From assembly GCF_947487575.1 (NCBI RefSeq), contig NZ_CANKXG010000005.1, positions 124,001-188,000 of the forward strand: DNA of 64,000 bases, read 5' to 3'. Origin of the DNA: an uncultured Algibacter sp. Its GTDB lineage: Bacteria > Bacteroidota > Bacteroidia > Flavobacteriales > Flavobacteriaceae. The position numbers and the translations under genes are program-made. Of the stretch, positions 10,322 through 19,480 are shown piece by piece (within the stretch, counting starts at the first letter, position 1; each line of letters begins with the position of its first letter). The notes beneath the pieces were generated by a model. It worked only from the letters and a program-made list of their open reading frames with translations, was not told where the DNA came from and made no database searches.

Positions 10322-10948
10322 ATGAATTCCATTAAATATAAAAGTTTAGAACTTTTTATCATTTTTATATTGGTGCCAATAAGTTATGCCATTAGCTATT
10401 CGCCTTGGGTAAAATTAAGTGTTGGTTTAGTTGGATTTCTTTATGTCATTTATATTTTATTAAAAGTAGAAAACCTGAAATTTAAAGTTTCTAAACACTT
10501 GGGTTGGAAGGCATTTTGGAAGGCAACAATTATAAAGCTTATTTTTATCGCAATTATAACTACGTTGTTTGTTTGGATAACTGATAGCGAATCACTTTTT
10601 AGTGTTTTGCTTAATGAGCCCATAAAATGGTTTATATTATTATTTATTTATAGTTTCTTTTCTGTGTATCCTCAAGAATTGATTTATAGAACTTTTTTCT
10701 TTAAAAGATATCATAGCTTATTTAAAAATGAAGTATTATTTATTTTTGTTAATGCAATTCTATTTTCTCTTGCGCATCTTTTTTTTGGAAGCGTTTTGGT
10801 AATCGTTTTAACCTTTTTAGGTGGCTTATTATTTGCTTATACTTTCAAAAAAACACAATCTACACTTCTGGTGTCCATTGAGCATGGCATTTATGGGTGC
10901 TGGTTATTAACAGTTGGGATGGGCAGTATGTTAGGATTTCCTGTATAG
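10322..10948 (+). CDS. CPBP-family intramembrane protein (degenerate motif)
   Basis: A 208-residue integral membrane protein with about six hydrophobic segments, of the CAAX protease/bacteriocin-processing (CPBP, Abi) family. The motif-1 region reads PQELIYR, so the usual paired glutamates (EExxxR) are reduced to one. Motif 2 (FxxxH) is present as FSLAH. Motif 3 reads EHGIYG instead of HxxxN. The catalytic set is thus partly altered and the protein may be a weak or non-proteolytic member. It is translated directly after the Lrp regulator. Confidence 0.75.
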   Translation: MNSIKYKSLELFIIFILVPISYAISYSPWVKLSVGLVGFLYVIYILLKVENLKFKVSKHLGWKAFWKATIIKLIFIAIITTLFVWITDSESLFSVLLNEPIKWFILLFIYSFFSVYPQELIYRTFFFKRYHSLFKNEVLFIFVNAILFSLAHLFFGSVLVIVLTFLGGLLFAYTFKKTQSTLLVSIEHGIYGCWLLTVGMGSMLGFPV

Positions 10949-11045
10949 ATTTATCGATGAATTTTATTTTGAGAAATATAATCTTACGATAATTTTTTTT
11001 TCACTATTTTTAAGGAGCTATTATTAACCAAAAAACAATTTAAAT

Positions 11046-11555
11046 ATGAAAAAATTAGGACCAATTATTTTCGGAATTATTATTGGAGCAGTATTAACGT
11101 ATTATTTTTGCCCTCGTCAATGTGCTGATATGCCAACTATAGGTGAAGAAGTGGTAATACCAAAAGGTGTTATTTCTGTTGCAGAAGCTACAGTATTAAA
11201 TGATAATTGGACTAAATACAGAAAACCTGAGATAGACTCCATTACTCAACGACAAGTCGGAAAAAATGATAACCGATGGGCTGGTTGGTCTTTAGAGGAT
11301 ATAGAAAACTATATAGATTTTGCAAAAAGAGAAGCAAAAAAACAGCAACAAGAAATAGCCGGATTTCGCATCTATTTTGGAGTTTATGGCGAAAAAGCAC
11401 CTAACGATAAGGGGTATTTAAGTACTTTGTTTTGGGCGCCGCAGTTAAAAGCGGGCACATCAAAAGCAAGTTTTTCAAACTTTTCTTCTTCAGCGGTTTT
11501 GGAAATCCCACCTTTGAATGCAGGTACTGGAGGGCAAGGTGGGTATCCACAATAG
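11046..11555 (+). CDS. Conserved hypothetical membrane-anchored protein
   Basis: A 169-residue protein with an N-terminal membrane anchor or signal (residues 5-22, GPIIFGIIIGAVLTYYF) and a soluble remainder. The body contains WAGWSLEDIENYIDFAKREA and FRIYFGVYG, and ends in a Gly-rich tail. I do not recognise the family. It is the first gene of a three-gene run with a membrane protein and a histidine kinase, so it may be part of a sensory unit. Confidence 0.75.
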   Translation: MKKLGPIIFGIIIGAVLTYYFCPRQCADMPTIGEEVVIPKGVISVAEATVLNDNWTKYRKPEIDSITQRQVGKNDNRWAGWSLEDIENYIDFAKREAKKQQQEIAGFRIYFGVYGEKAPNDKGYLSTLFWAPQLKAGTSKASFSNFSSSAVLEIPPLNAGTGGQGGYPQ

Positions 11556-11559
11556 TTTA

Positions 11560-12264
11560 ATGAATGATTTTTTATTAGAATATTATAATAATATCACGTA
11601 TAGCGTGGAAATTTTAGCAGCTGTAACTGGTTTAGTACTTTATAAAAAGTATAAACTAACAGCTGCTAAATATTTTATATGGTTTTTGGTTTATCTATCT
11701 GTTTGTGATTTTTTAAATTCTTACGTTCACTATATTTACAATGATGGTTTTTTAAGTTTTCTAAAGGATACTGTATTTATATGGAATTATTGGTGGACAA
11801 CACTCTATTGGAATATTTTGGCCATTATTTTTTTTGCATTTTATTATTACAAAATTCTAAGTAAAAAGACTTTTAAAACTATAGTGAAATTTAGTGGATA
11901 CGGTTTTTTATTATTTTCTATTGTTTACGTAATTATTAATTGGGACGCTTATTTTGTTAGCTTTTTTCCAATAATTAGTATTTTCGGAGCTTTAATAATA
12001 TTTCTTTGCACCGTTTTTTATTTTATTGAAATATTGGAAAGCGATATGATACTAACCTTTTACAAATCCATTAATTTTTATATTAGCGCTGCTATTTTTA
12101 TATGGTGGCTTATTATCACACCATTAGTATTTTATGATGTTTATAATTCAAATAAAGACTGGAATTTTATATTCCTAAAATGGCAAATTTATTTATTAGC
12201 TAATATAGTTATGTATTCAACTTTTACCTTTGCTTTAATATGGTGCAGACCACAGAAAGATTAA
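11560..12264 (+). CDS. Polytopic membrane protein of unknown function
   Basis: A 234-residue protein with about seven hydrophobic segments, rich in Phe, Tyr and Trp. I chose the ATG at 11560 (MNDFLLEYYNN), which follows the upstream stop by 4 nt; an earlier in-frame ATG at 11518 would overlap the upstream gene. Its end overlaps the start of the histidine kinase by 25 nt, which implies coupled translation. The seven-segment topology with a downstream kinase suggests a membrane sensor, but no family is recognised. Confidence 0.78.
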   Translation: MNDFLLEYYNNITYSVEILAAVTGLVLYKKYKLTAAKYFIWFLVYLSVCDFLNSYVHYIYNDGFLSFLKDTVFIWNYWWTTLYWNILAIIFFAFYYYKILSKKTFKTIVKFSGYGFLLFSIVYVIINWDAYFVSFFPIISIFGALIIFLCTVFYFIEILESDMILTFYKSINFYISAAIFIWWLIITPLVFYDVYNSNKDWNFIFLKWQIYLLANIVMYSTFTFALIWCRPQKD

Positions 12265-13040
12265 CAAGTACAGCTTCAGAGCGTTATTTATTGGTGTATA
12301 TGATATTAGTTTTAATTATCATTACATCACTAGTTATTGTGTTTTTTGTTGTATTTCAAAAACGAAAAAACAAATTACTTCAAGATAGGATAAAACAGCA
12401 ACAGGCTTTTGAAGCGGAAATTATTCAAGCACAAACCGAAGCTCAAGAACAAACTTTAAAGAATATTGGCTGGGAATTGCATGATAATGTTGGGCAGTTA
12501 TTGTCCTTTGCCAGTATGCAATTAAGTATTTTAAAAATGCAAGTAACGGATGATGTAAAAGACAAATTTAAAGATACAACTGAAGCTCTCAGCAATGGTT
12601 TAAAGGAAGTCCGAGCGCTTTCAAAAACACTTAATAACGACGTTATTTTGAATATAGGTTTTGAAAAATCTATTACCAATGAGCTAGATAGAATGAAAAA
12701 GATGAAGTTCACATCAGCTGAACTTAAAATTATTGGTGATAAAGTTGATTTTAAGGACAGAAAACATGAAATTATTATTTTTAGAATACTTCAAGAATTT
12801 TTATCAAATTCGGTAAAATATTCTGAAGCAAAAAATATTGGTATTACTCTAGATTATAAACCTGAAAAATTAACTATAACAGCTACCGATGATGGTAAAG
12901 GATTTGATATTAATGAAATTGAACAAGGTTCTGGTTTAATAAATATGAAGAGTAGAGCTGCATTAATTAATTCGAGTTTGGAGTTGAATTCTAAACCTAA
13001 TAAAGGTGTTCAGCTAGTATTAAATTATCCTTTAAATTAG
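12240..13040 (+). CDS. Sensor histidine kinase (HisKA_3/NarL type)
   Basis: A 266-residue membrane kinase. One transmembrane segment spans residues about 18-40, then a coiled linker. The phosphoacceptor histidine is His81 in ELHDNVGQLLSF (HisKA_3 type), and the ATPase domain shows the N box NSVKYSEA, the G1 box DDGKGFD and the G2 box GSGLINMKSRA. There is no periplasmic sensor domain, so sensing may be done by the overlapping upstream membrane protein. Kinases of this class normally pair with a LuxR-type response regulator, but none is encoded next to it here. Confidence 0.9.
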   Translation: MVQTTERLTSTASERYLLVYMILVLIIITSLVIVFFVVFQKRKNKLLQDRIKQQQAFEAEIIQAQTEAQEQTLKNIGWELHDNVGQLLSFASMQLSILKMQVTDDVKDKFKDTTEALSNGLKEVRALSKTLNNDVILNIGFEKSITNELDRMKKMKFTSAELKIIGDKVDFKDRKHEIIIFRILQEFLSNSVKYSEAKNIGITLDYKPEKLTITATDDGKGFDINEIEQGSGLINMKSRAALINSSLELNSKPNKGVQLVLNYPLN

Positions 13041-13119
13041 CTTAAAGAGTAGACTTGCCATTTCGACATTAAATAGAAACTGCATAATCATAAAAGTGAA
13101 GTAAATTTTACTATGTGAT

Positions 13120-13151
13120 GTCTCAATCGTGTCTCATTTCGATATGACAAA
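13120..13151 (+). repeat. Degenerate REP-like sequence
   Basis: GTCTCAATCGTGTCTCATTTCGATATGACAAA resembles the TCTCATTTCGA..ATGACA intergenic repeats often seen in flavobacteria. It lies between two convergent genes. Weak evidence, as only one copy was seen here. Confidence 0.35.
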
Positions 13152-13163
13152 AAACGAAGGTGA

Positions 13164-14543
13164 TTATCCAAAATACTTAAATACGGTTTTCAAAAAGCTC
13201 ATTTTACCCTTGTAAGGTGGATACCTAAACGAAGGGTCAAACCAATTACTTCTTTTTATAATAGGCTTTGTATTGGAAAACGTATCAAATCCATGTTTTC
13301 CATGGTATTGGCCTATACCACTTGCGCCAACACCTCCAAGGGGTAATCTGTGGTTTCCAAAATGAATTAATAAATCGTTAATTACCCCACCTCCAAAACT
13401 GTATTTTTTTATGGTTTCATCAACAAAATATTTATCATTTGAAAACACATATAGCGATAGAGGTTTGTCTAAACCCCATATTGTGTTTTCAATATCATCT
13501 TCGGTTTCAAAGGTTAAAATTGGTAGAACAGGACCAAATATTTCTTCTTGCATTATTTTGCTTTCCAAACTTGGTTCATCAATTATGGTAGGAGAGATGT
13601 AGCAATTCTCTGTACTTATTTCTCCTCCAAATACAATATTTTCAGTATTTATTAAAGCTTCAATACGTTTGGTGTTGGCTTCATTTATAATTCTTGGAAA
13701 ATCTGGTGATGTTTTTGGGTTTTCCCTATATCGTCGAATTATTTCTGACTTTAAAGCTTCAATGAGTTCTTTTTTTATGTTGCTTTTTGCTATAACATAA
13801 TCAGGAGCAATACAAGTTTGGCCTCCATTTAATAATTTACCCCAAACCAGCCTTCTAGCTACAAGTTTTAAATTAACAGAATCATCAATAATACAAGGTG
13901 ATTTCCCTCCTAGTTCTAAAGTAACAGGTGTTAAATGTTTAGCTGCAGCTTTGGCAACAATTTTGCCAACTTTAGTGCTACCCGTAAAGAATATATAATC
14001 CCATTTTTGGGCTAATAATTTAGTTGAGGTTTCCACGCCGCCTTCAATAGAAACAGCTGTAGTTTCAGGGAATACATTGCGAATAATTTTTGTTATTATT
14101 TGTGATGTATTTTGGGTGAGCTCACTTGGTTTTAAAACAATCGTATTTCCCGCTGCTATAGCCATTATTAACGGTTCCATAGCCAAGAGGAAAGGATAAT
14201 TCCAAGGGGCAATAACTAGCACAGTTCCGTAAGGTTCTTTGTATACGTAATCTCTAGAAGGAAAGGTTAATAATGATGCTTTAATTCGTTTTGGTTTCGA
14301 CCAACGTTTAAGGTTTTTTATGGCTAAATTTAATTCAGAAATAACCAGTCCAAATTCACTTAAATAGGCTTCAAATTCTGATTTTTTAAAATCTTTGTAA
14401 AGCGCATCTAAAATATCATTTTCATGAGCTAAAATTTTAGATTTTAATGCTTTTAAAAGTGAAAGTCTATAATCAACATCTTTAGTTTTTTGGGATTTAA
14501 AAAACTGCTGTTGTTTATTAAGTATGTTTGAGATGTTATTCAA
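13164..14543 (-). CDS. Aldehyde dehydrogenase (ALDH3-like)
   Basis: A 459-residue NAD(P)-dependent aldehyde dehydrogenase. Its short length and lack of an N-terminal extension fit the ALDH3/fatty-aldehyde or coniferyl-aldehyde type. Visible are PYGTVLVIAPWNYPF, the cofactor motif FFTGSTKVGK, the general-base glutamate in LELGGKSP, the nucleophile in GGQTCIAPDY, and the C-terminal hydrophobic helix region around LKTVFKYF. It is oriented with the rluA-like gene 29 bp upstream and could be co-transcribed with it. The substrate is not predictable. Confidence 0.92.
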   Translation of the reverse strand: MNNISNILNKQQQFFKSQKTKDVDYRLSLLKALKSKILAHENDILDALYKDFKKSEFEAYLSEFGLVISELNLAIKNLKRWSKPKRIKASLLTFPSRDYVYKEPYGTVLVIAPWNYPFLLAMEPLIMAIAAGNTIVLKPSELTQNTSQIITKIIRNVFPETTAVSIEGGVETSTKLLAQKWDYIFFTGSTKVGKIVAKAAAKHLTPVTLELGGKSPCIIDDSVNLKLVARRLVWGKLLNGGQTCIAPDYVIAKSNIKKELIEALKSEIIRRYRENPKTSPDFPRIINEANTKRIEALINTENIVFGGEISTENCYISPTIIDEPSLESKIMQEEIFGPVLPILTFETEDDIENTIWGLDKPLSLYVFSNDKYFVDETIKKYSFGGGVINDLLIHFGNHRLPLGGVGASGIGQYHGKHGFDTFSNTKPIIKRSNWFDPSFRYPPYKGKMSFLKTVFKYFG

Positions 14544-14572
14544 TGTAAAGTGTTTTTTTAAAGATATTCAAA

Positions 14573-15274
14573 TTATACTAAACAAGCATTCCAAATAGCA
14601 TCATTGGGTAAAGGCGCATCAATTGAAACGGGTTCTTTTTTTACAGGATGAATAAATTCAATATGTCTGGCGTGTAAACTGATGCTTGCATCTTTGTTAC
14701 TCCTATCAAAACCATATTTTAAATCGCCTTTAATTGGACAACCAATAGTTGATAGTTGTACTCGAATTTGATGATGTCTACCGGTTTCTAAATTAACTTC
14801 TAGTAAAAAATAATTATCTAATTTTTTTATGATTTTATAATGAAGAATGGCTTTTTTACTTTCTGGAATTTCTTTTGAATGTGCTCTTGATTTATTGTTT
14901 TTTGGATTCTTTTTTAACCAATGAATAAGCGTGTCTTCCTGTTTTTGTGGCTCGTTTTTTACAATAGCCCAATAGGTTTTTTTAATGTCTTTAGAAAGAA
15001 ATAATTTATTTAATCTAGGAAGCGCTTTACTCGTTTTTGCAAAAATAACAAGACCTGTTGTTGGTCTGTCTAAACGGTGTACAGTGCCTAAATAAACGTT
15101 TCCTGGTTTGTTGTATTTGTCCTTTATATATTCTTTTACAACATCACTTAGGGGTTTATCTCCAGTTTTATCGCCTTGTACAATATCGCCTGCGCGTTTA
15201 TTTACGATGATGATATGATTGTCTTCAAATAAAATTTGAAGGTTGTTTTTATTGGAAATAATTTTTTGTGCCAC
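14573..15274 (-). CDS. RluA-family RNA pseudouridine synthase
   Basis: A 233-residue pseudouridine synthase that isomerises uridine in rRNA or tRNA. The catalytic aspartate is in the family motif HRLDRPTTGLVIFAK, with ETGRHHQIRVQL and HARHIEFIHP downstream. The N-terminus begins directly in the catalytic domain and has no S4 domain, so it is of the short RluA/TruC type. It lies between panB and the aldehyde dehydrogenase on the same strand. The target nucleotide is unknown. Confidence 0.93.
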   Translation of the reverse strand: MAQKIISNKNNLQILFEDNHIIIVNKRAGDIVQGDKTGDKPLSDVVKEYIKDKYNKPGNVYLGTVHRLDRPTTGLVIFAKTSKALPRLNKLFLSKDIKKTYWAIVKNEPQKQEDTLIHWLKKNPKNNKSRAHSKEIPESKKAILHYKIIKKLDNYFLLEVNLETGRHHQIRVQLSTIGCPIKGDLKYGFDRSNKDASISLHARHIEFIHPVKKEPVSIDAPLPNDAIWNACLV

Positions 15275-15283
15275 GATTTGTGA

Positions 15284-15320
15284 TTTTTATCGCGCAAAGG
15301 CGTTAAGACGCAAAGTTTTT
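15284..15320 (+). repeat. Short dispersed repeat, copy 2
   Basis: TATCGCGCAAAGGCGTTAAG followed by ACGCAAAGTTTT. A near-identical copy in the same orientation lies at 16255-16290, so the pair brackets panB as direct repeats. Confidence 0.75.
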
Positions 15321-15363
15321 GAGGTGTTGAGTTGGACTACCTGCTGAGACTACGACTGAGAAT

Positions 15364-16182
15364 TTAATACTGTTCACTTTCATTAGGGAAATCTTGCGAT
15401 TTTACATCATCAACATAATTAGAAATAGCTTTCGTCATTTCATCATACATGTGAAGGTATCTTCGTAAAAATCTAGGATTAAATTCGTGAGTCATTCCAA
15501 GCATATCATGTAAAACTAAAACTTGACCGTCTACGTGCGGGCCAGCTCCAATACCAATAATAGGAATACTTACACTTTCTGCAACTTGTTTAGCTAAATC
15601 GGCTGGAATTTTTTCTAAAACTATAGCAAAACAACCTATACGCTCTAACATTTTGGCGTCTTCGAGTAATTGTTCTGCTTCTTGTTCTTCTTTAGCACGA
15701 ACAGTATACGTTCCAAATTTATAAATAGATTGCGGTGTTAAACCTAAATGCCCCATTACAGGAATTCCTGCATTTAAAATACGTTTTATAGATTCTTTTA
15801 CTTCTTTACCACCTTCAAGTTTTACAGAGTGTCCACCACTTTCTTTCATAATTCTAATAGCAGAACGTAAAGCTTCTTTAGGGTCACTTTGGTAGCTTCC
15901 AAAAGGTAAATCTACAACTACTAAGCTACGATGTGCTGCACGAATTACTGAAGATGCATGATAAATCATTTGGTCTAGGGTAATAGGCAACGTCGTTTCA
16001 TGTCCTGCCATAACATTACTTGCAGAATCTCCAACAAGAATAACGTCTATTCCCGCGCCATCAACAATTTTTGCCATGGTATAGTCGTAGGCCGTAAGCA
16101 TAGATATTTTTTCGCCATTGGCTTTCATATCTACTAATGTTTTTACGGTAATGCGTTTGTATTCTTTTTTGGCTACAGACAT
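15364..16182 (-). CDS. panB: 3-methyl-2-oxobutanoate hydroxymethyltransferase
   Basis: First committed enzyme of pantothenate (and so coenzyme A) synthesis; it adds a hydroxymethyl group from methylene-THF to alpha-ketoisovalerate. The 272 residues fit the family. Visible blocks are [57 protein letters not shown] and [15 protein letters not shown], with the Mg-binding Asp and catalytic Glu in the expected places. It is flanked by two direct copies of a short dispersed repeat. Other pan genes are not in the window. Confidence 0.96.
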   Translation of the reverse strand: MSVAKKEYKRITVKTLVDMKANGEKISMLTAYDYTMAKIVDGAGIDVILVGDSASNVMAGHETTLPITLDQMIYHASSVIRAAHRSLVVVDLPFGSYQSDPKEALRSAIRIMKESGGHSVKLEGGKEVKESIKRILNAGIPVMGHLGLTPQSIYKFGTYTVRAKEEQEAEQLLEDAKMLERIGCFAIVLEKIPADLAKQVAESVSIPIIGIGAGPHVDGQVLVLHDMLGMTHEFNPRFLRRYLHMYDEMTKAISNYVDDVKSQDFPNESEQY

Positions 16183-16254
16183 GTATGTTTTATTTAGTTT
16201 GCTTGTAAAAATACTAAATTAAGAAGATACTTTTGGAGTTTTCTTTGATGTGGG

Positions 16255-16290
16255 GTTTTTTATCGCGCAAAGGTGCTAAGACGCAAAGTT
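16255..16290 (+). repeat. Short dispersed repeat, copy 3
   Basis: TATCGCGCAAAGGTGCTAAG followed by ACGCAAAGTT, nearly identical to 15284-15320 and, in inverse, to 8433-8467. Confidence 0.75.
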
Positions 16291-16410
16291 GAATACGTTT
16301 GATGAAATCTGAAAATTGTAACTGGAACTGATTTTTTTTATTGTTTTATAAAGAAATTTTACGGATTTGTAATAGCTACTTATTTGTGTGTTATTGCTTT
16401 TAGGTATGCC

Positions 16411-16497
16411 CGCGCAAGGGATTGAACGGCATGTTTGAAATCCCCGACGTAGGAGGGATTGAGTAGTGAAAGCCCGACCCTTGTGGTTGCGCCCAAA
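16411..16497 (+). repeat. Structured dispersed repeat, copy 2
   Basis: Runs from CGCGCAAGGGATTGAACGG through AATCCCCGACGTAGGAGGGA and AGCCCGACCC to GGTTGCGCCCAAA. The inner stem here is AATCCC/GGGATT, replacing the CTCGC/GCGAG stem of copy 3 around the same CCGACG(C/T)AGGAGG core, which is compensatory change. Confidence 0.75.
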
Positions 16498-16642
16498 AAA
16501 ATGACACGATAATACTTTGAAAACTCCTGCTGTGACTGATAAATGATAAGAATCTGCCACTGTGTCATATATTTTGAGTTGGCATAATGATTGACTTATA
16601 CAACTTGAAATTAAAAATGAACATTCAAAATTAAAATATATT

Positions 16643-18550
16643 ATGAGTAAAATTATTGGAATCGATTTAGGAACAACAAACTCTTGCGTTTCTGTGATGG
16701 AAGGTAACGAGCCTGTTGTTATCCCAAACGCGGAAGGTAAACGTACTACACCATCGGTAATCGCTTTTGTAGAAGGCGGCGAAATTAAAGTTGGTGATCC
16801 AGCAAAAAGACAAGCGGTAACAAACCCAACAAAAACGGTGTATTCTATTAAACGTTTTATGGGGAATAAATATTCTGAGTCTAAAAAAGAGGCAGAACGT
16901 GTACCTTATAAAGTTGTAAAAGGTGATAACGATACACCTAGAGTTGATATTGATGGCCGTTTATACACGCCACAAGAATTAAGTGCTATGATTCTTCAAA
17001 AAATGAAGAAAACGGCTGAGGATTATTTAGGAACTGATGTTTCTAGAGCGGTTATTACGGTGCCTGCTTATTTTAATGATTCACAACGTCAAGCGACTAA
17101 AGAAGCTGGTGAAATTGCTGGTTTAAAAGTAGAGCGTATTATTAATGAGCCTACTGCTGCTGCTTTAGCATACGGTATGGACAAAAAAGGTACGGACCAG
17201 AAAATAGTGGTTTTTGACTTTGGTGGAGGAACACATGACGTATCTATCCTTGAATTAGGTGATGGTGTATTTGAAGTTTTGTCTACAGATGGAGACACAC
17301 ACTTAGGTGGTGATGATGTTGATGAAAAAATCATCAACTGGTTAGCTGACGAGTTTAATGCTGAAGAGAATATGGATTTACGTAAAGACCCAATGTCTTT
17401 ACAACGTTTAAAAGAAGCTGCTGAAAAAGCAAAGATTGAATTATCTTCTTCTGCTCAAACAGAAATTAACTTACCTTATATTACGGCTACTGCTAGTGGA
17501 CCTAAGCACTTGGTACGCACGCTAACACGTTCTGCTTTCGAAAAATTAATTGACGATTTAGTAAAACGTACAATCGAGCCTTGTCAAACAGCATTAAAAG
17601 CAGCTGGTTTATCAATTAATGATATTGATGAAGTGATTTTAGTAGGTGGTTCTACACGTATTCCTGCTGTACAAGCGGCAGTTGAGAAATTCTTTGGAAA
17701 AGCACCAAGTAAAGGTGTTAATCCTGATGAAGTTGTATCGCTAGGTGCTGGTATCCAAGGTGGTGTATTAACTGGAGATGTTAAAGATGTATTACTTTTA
17801 GATGTAACACCTTTATCTCTTGGTATCGAAACTATGGGTAATGTATTTACGAAGTTGATTGAAGCAAATACTACGATTCCTACTAAGAAATCTCAAGTAT
17901 TCTCGACAGCGGCAGATAATCAGCCTTCTGTTGAAATTCACGTATTACAAGGTGAACGTGCTATGGCGGCAGATAATAAAACTATTGGACGTTTTCATTT
18001 AAGTGATATTCCACCAGCAAGACGTGGAACGCCACAAATTGAAGTAACGTTTGATATTGATGCCAATGGTATCATTAAAGTATCGGCTGAAGATAAAGCA
18101 ACTGGAAAGAAACAAGATATTCGTATTGAAGCCTCTTCTGGATTAAGTGAAGAAGAAATTGAGAAAATGAAAGCGGATGCTGAAGCAAATGCTGAAGCGG
18201 ATAAAGCAGCAAAGGAAACTGCTGATAAATTAAATGAAGCTGACGGCATGATTTTCCAAACGGAAAAACAATTAGAAGAGTTTGGTGATAAATTATCAGA
18301 AGATAAAAAGCAACCAATCGTTGATGCTTTAGCAGAATTAAAAACGGCTTATGAGTCTAAAGATTTAGAAGTAATTACACCTGCTTTAGATAAAATTAAC
18401 GAAGCTTGGAAAGTTGCTTCTGAAGAGATGTATAAAGCACAAGCCGAAGCTCAAGGTGGCGCACAACCAGGACCAGATGCTGGTGCGGGAGAGCAAGCTC
18501 AAGCTGAAGGTAATGATGTTGAGGATGTAGACTTCGAAGAAGTGAAGTAA
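16643..18550 (+). CDS. dnaK: Hsp70 chaperone DnaK
   Basis: Cytoplasmic ATP-dependent chaperone of 635 residues, full length. Motifs include [52 protein letters not shown] and [12 protein letters not shown] in the ATPase domain, the linker [18 protein letters not shown], the peptide-binding domain and a Gly/Ala/Gln-rich tail ending EDVDFEEVK. The usual GGGTFD is GGGTHD here, a variant seen in some DnaKs. No grpE or dnaJ is adjacent. A strong terminator follows. Confidence 0.98.
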   Translation: MSKIIGIDLGTTNSCVSVMEGNEPVVIPNAEGKRTTPSVIAFVEGGEIKVGDPAKRQAVTNPTKTVYSIKRFMGNKYSESKKEAERVPYKVVKGDNDTPRVDIDGRLYTPQELSAMILQKMKKTAEDYLGTDVSRAVITVPAYFNDSQRQATKEAGEIAGLKVERIINEPTAAALAYGMDKKGTDQKIVVFDFGGGTHDVSILELGDGVFEVLSTDGDTHLGGDDVDEKIINWLADEFNAEENMDLRKDPMSLQRLKEAAEKAKIELSSSAQTEINLPYITATASGPKHLVRTLTRSAFEKLIDDLVKRTIEPCQTALKAAGLSINDIDEVILVGGSTRIPAVQAAVEKFFGKAPSKGVNPDEVVSLGAGIQGGVLTGDVKDVLLLDVTPLSLGIETMGNVFTKLIEANTTIPTKKSQVFSTAADNQPSVEIHVLQGERAMAADNKTIGRFHLSDIPPARRGTPQIEVTFDIDANGIIKVSAEDKATGKKQDIRIEASSGLSEEEIEKMKADAEANAEADKAAKETADKLNEADGMIFQTEKQLEEFGDKLSEDKKQPIVDALAELKTAYESKDLEVITPALDKINEAWKVASEEMYKAQAEAQGGAQPGPDAGAGEQAQAEGNDVEDVDFEEVK

Positions 18551-18569
18551 AAATATTTAGATTGAATAT

Positions 18570-18603
18570 AAAAGCGTTTACATTTTAATGTTAACGCTTT
18601 TTT
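18570..18603 (+). terminator. Rho-independent terminator of dnaK
   Basis: AAAGCGTTTACATT pairs with AATGTTAACGCTTT (one T-T mismatch) and is followed by six or more T residues. Confidence 0.85.
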
Positions 18604-18649
18604 CATATAAAATTTCTACTATTTATGAACCATAAACAAACCTCATATC

Positions 18650-19234
18650 ATGAAAAAAATTAATTTATTATTTATTGCATTAGTATTAGTATTAACCTCG
18701 TGTTCTAGTGATGATTCAAAATCAGAAGTAATCCTTCAAAACAAGTTAGTATTAAATGGCGAAGAATACGAGATAAGTAAAGTTATATCTTATTTTGAAA
18801 CAAATGGCGAACCTGCTGATTTCTATTATTTTGATTTAGCTTTTTTAAGTAAAGGGATGGATTTTAGTTTTAGTTCAGGTGAAACTTATGTAGATGGAAC
18901 AGGCTCTATTTTGGCTTTTTCTCTAATAAGTGAAACAGCTCCAATAGAAAATGGAGATTACTTACATACTAAAAATTCTATTGAATTTGCGCCTTTTTAT
19001 GTACATGAGCCTTATGCTTTGATTAATCAAACTTTTAATAATCAAGATTGGTACGATGATTTTGATAATTCGGTTGAATATACATATGAAGATACTTTCA
19101 GTAATGCTACAATTAATGTTGTGAAAAATGGTGATGAATACACAATATCGGGCTCTGGAACATTTAACAGCGTATCATTTTCTTTAGAGTATAAAGGAGA
19201 AATAGCTTTTGACCCAGAATCGGATGATATATAA
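18650..19234 (+). CDS. Putative lipoprotein, unknown function
   Basis: A 194-residue predicted lipoprotein with a signal peptide and lipobox LTSC (Cys at about residue 18), followed by an acidic Ser/Asp linker SSDDSKSE typical of surface-exposed flavobacterial lipoproteins. The body is Tyr/Phe/Asp/Glu-rich and probably beta-structured. I do not recognise the family. It is monocistronic between dnaK and a pair of secreted hydrolase-like genes. Confidence 0.8.
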   Translation: MKKINLLFIALVLVLTSCSSDDSKSEVILQNKLVLNGEEYEISKVISYFETNGEPADFYYFDLAFLSKGMDFSFSSGETYVDGTGSILAFSLISETAPIENGDYLHTKNSIEFAPFYVHEPYALINQTFNNQDWYDDFDNSVEYTYEDTFSNATINVVKNGDEYTISGSGTFNSVSFSLEYKGEIAFDPESDDI

Positions 19235-19256
19235 TTAGCAATTAAAATTAAATTCT

Positions 19257-19287
19257 AAAACGCAATCAGAAATGGTTGCTTTTTTTA
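19257..19287 (+). terminator. Terminator after the lipoprotein gene
   Basis: GCAATC pairs with GGTTGC (one G-U) and is followed by a run of T. The sequence from here onward is the first copy of a segment repeated after 20727. Confidence 0.65.
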
Positions 19288-19480
19288 TGGAGTTACCCCA
19301 ATGGAAAACATTTTATTTATGGTTTTCTATTTTAAAGTTATTGAATTATTCACGATATTTTTTTATTTGTGTTTGATTATTAGATGATTATAAAAAACAT
19401 AAATTTTTATAGCAAACAAGGTAGGATTTTTTGCATCGAAGTTGTTATATAATAAATACCAAATCGAAAATTATTACACA

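Larger units (their letters stand above)
16183..16642. other. Intergenic region between panB and dnaK
   Basis: A 460-bp divergent intergenic region holding two dispersed repeats (16255-16290 and 16411-16497). The open frames across the repeats have no protein-like features. No clear CIRCE element or sigma-32-type promoter for dnaK was recognised. Confidence 0.6.

Noticed and set aside
10322-10948. CPBP protein as a bacteriocin immunity factor
   Set aside because: No bacteriocin-like small gene is adjacent; the neighbour is an Lrp regulator and two protease motifs are altered, so no specific role can be claimed.
16276-16568. Two overlapping minus-strand frames between panB and dnaK
   Set aside because: They run through the dispersed repeats; similar repeat sequence elsewhere is non-coding, and the products are not protein-like.
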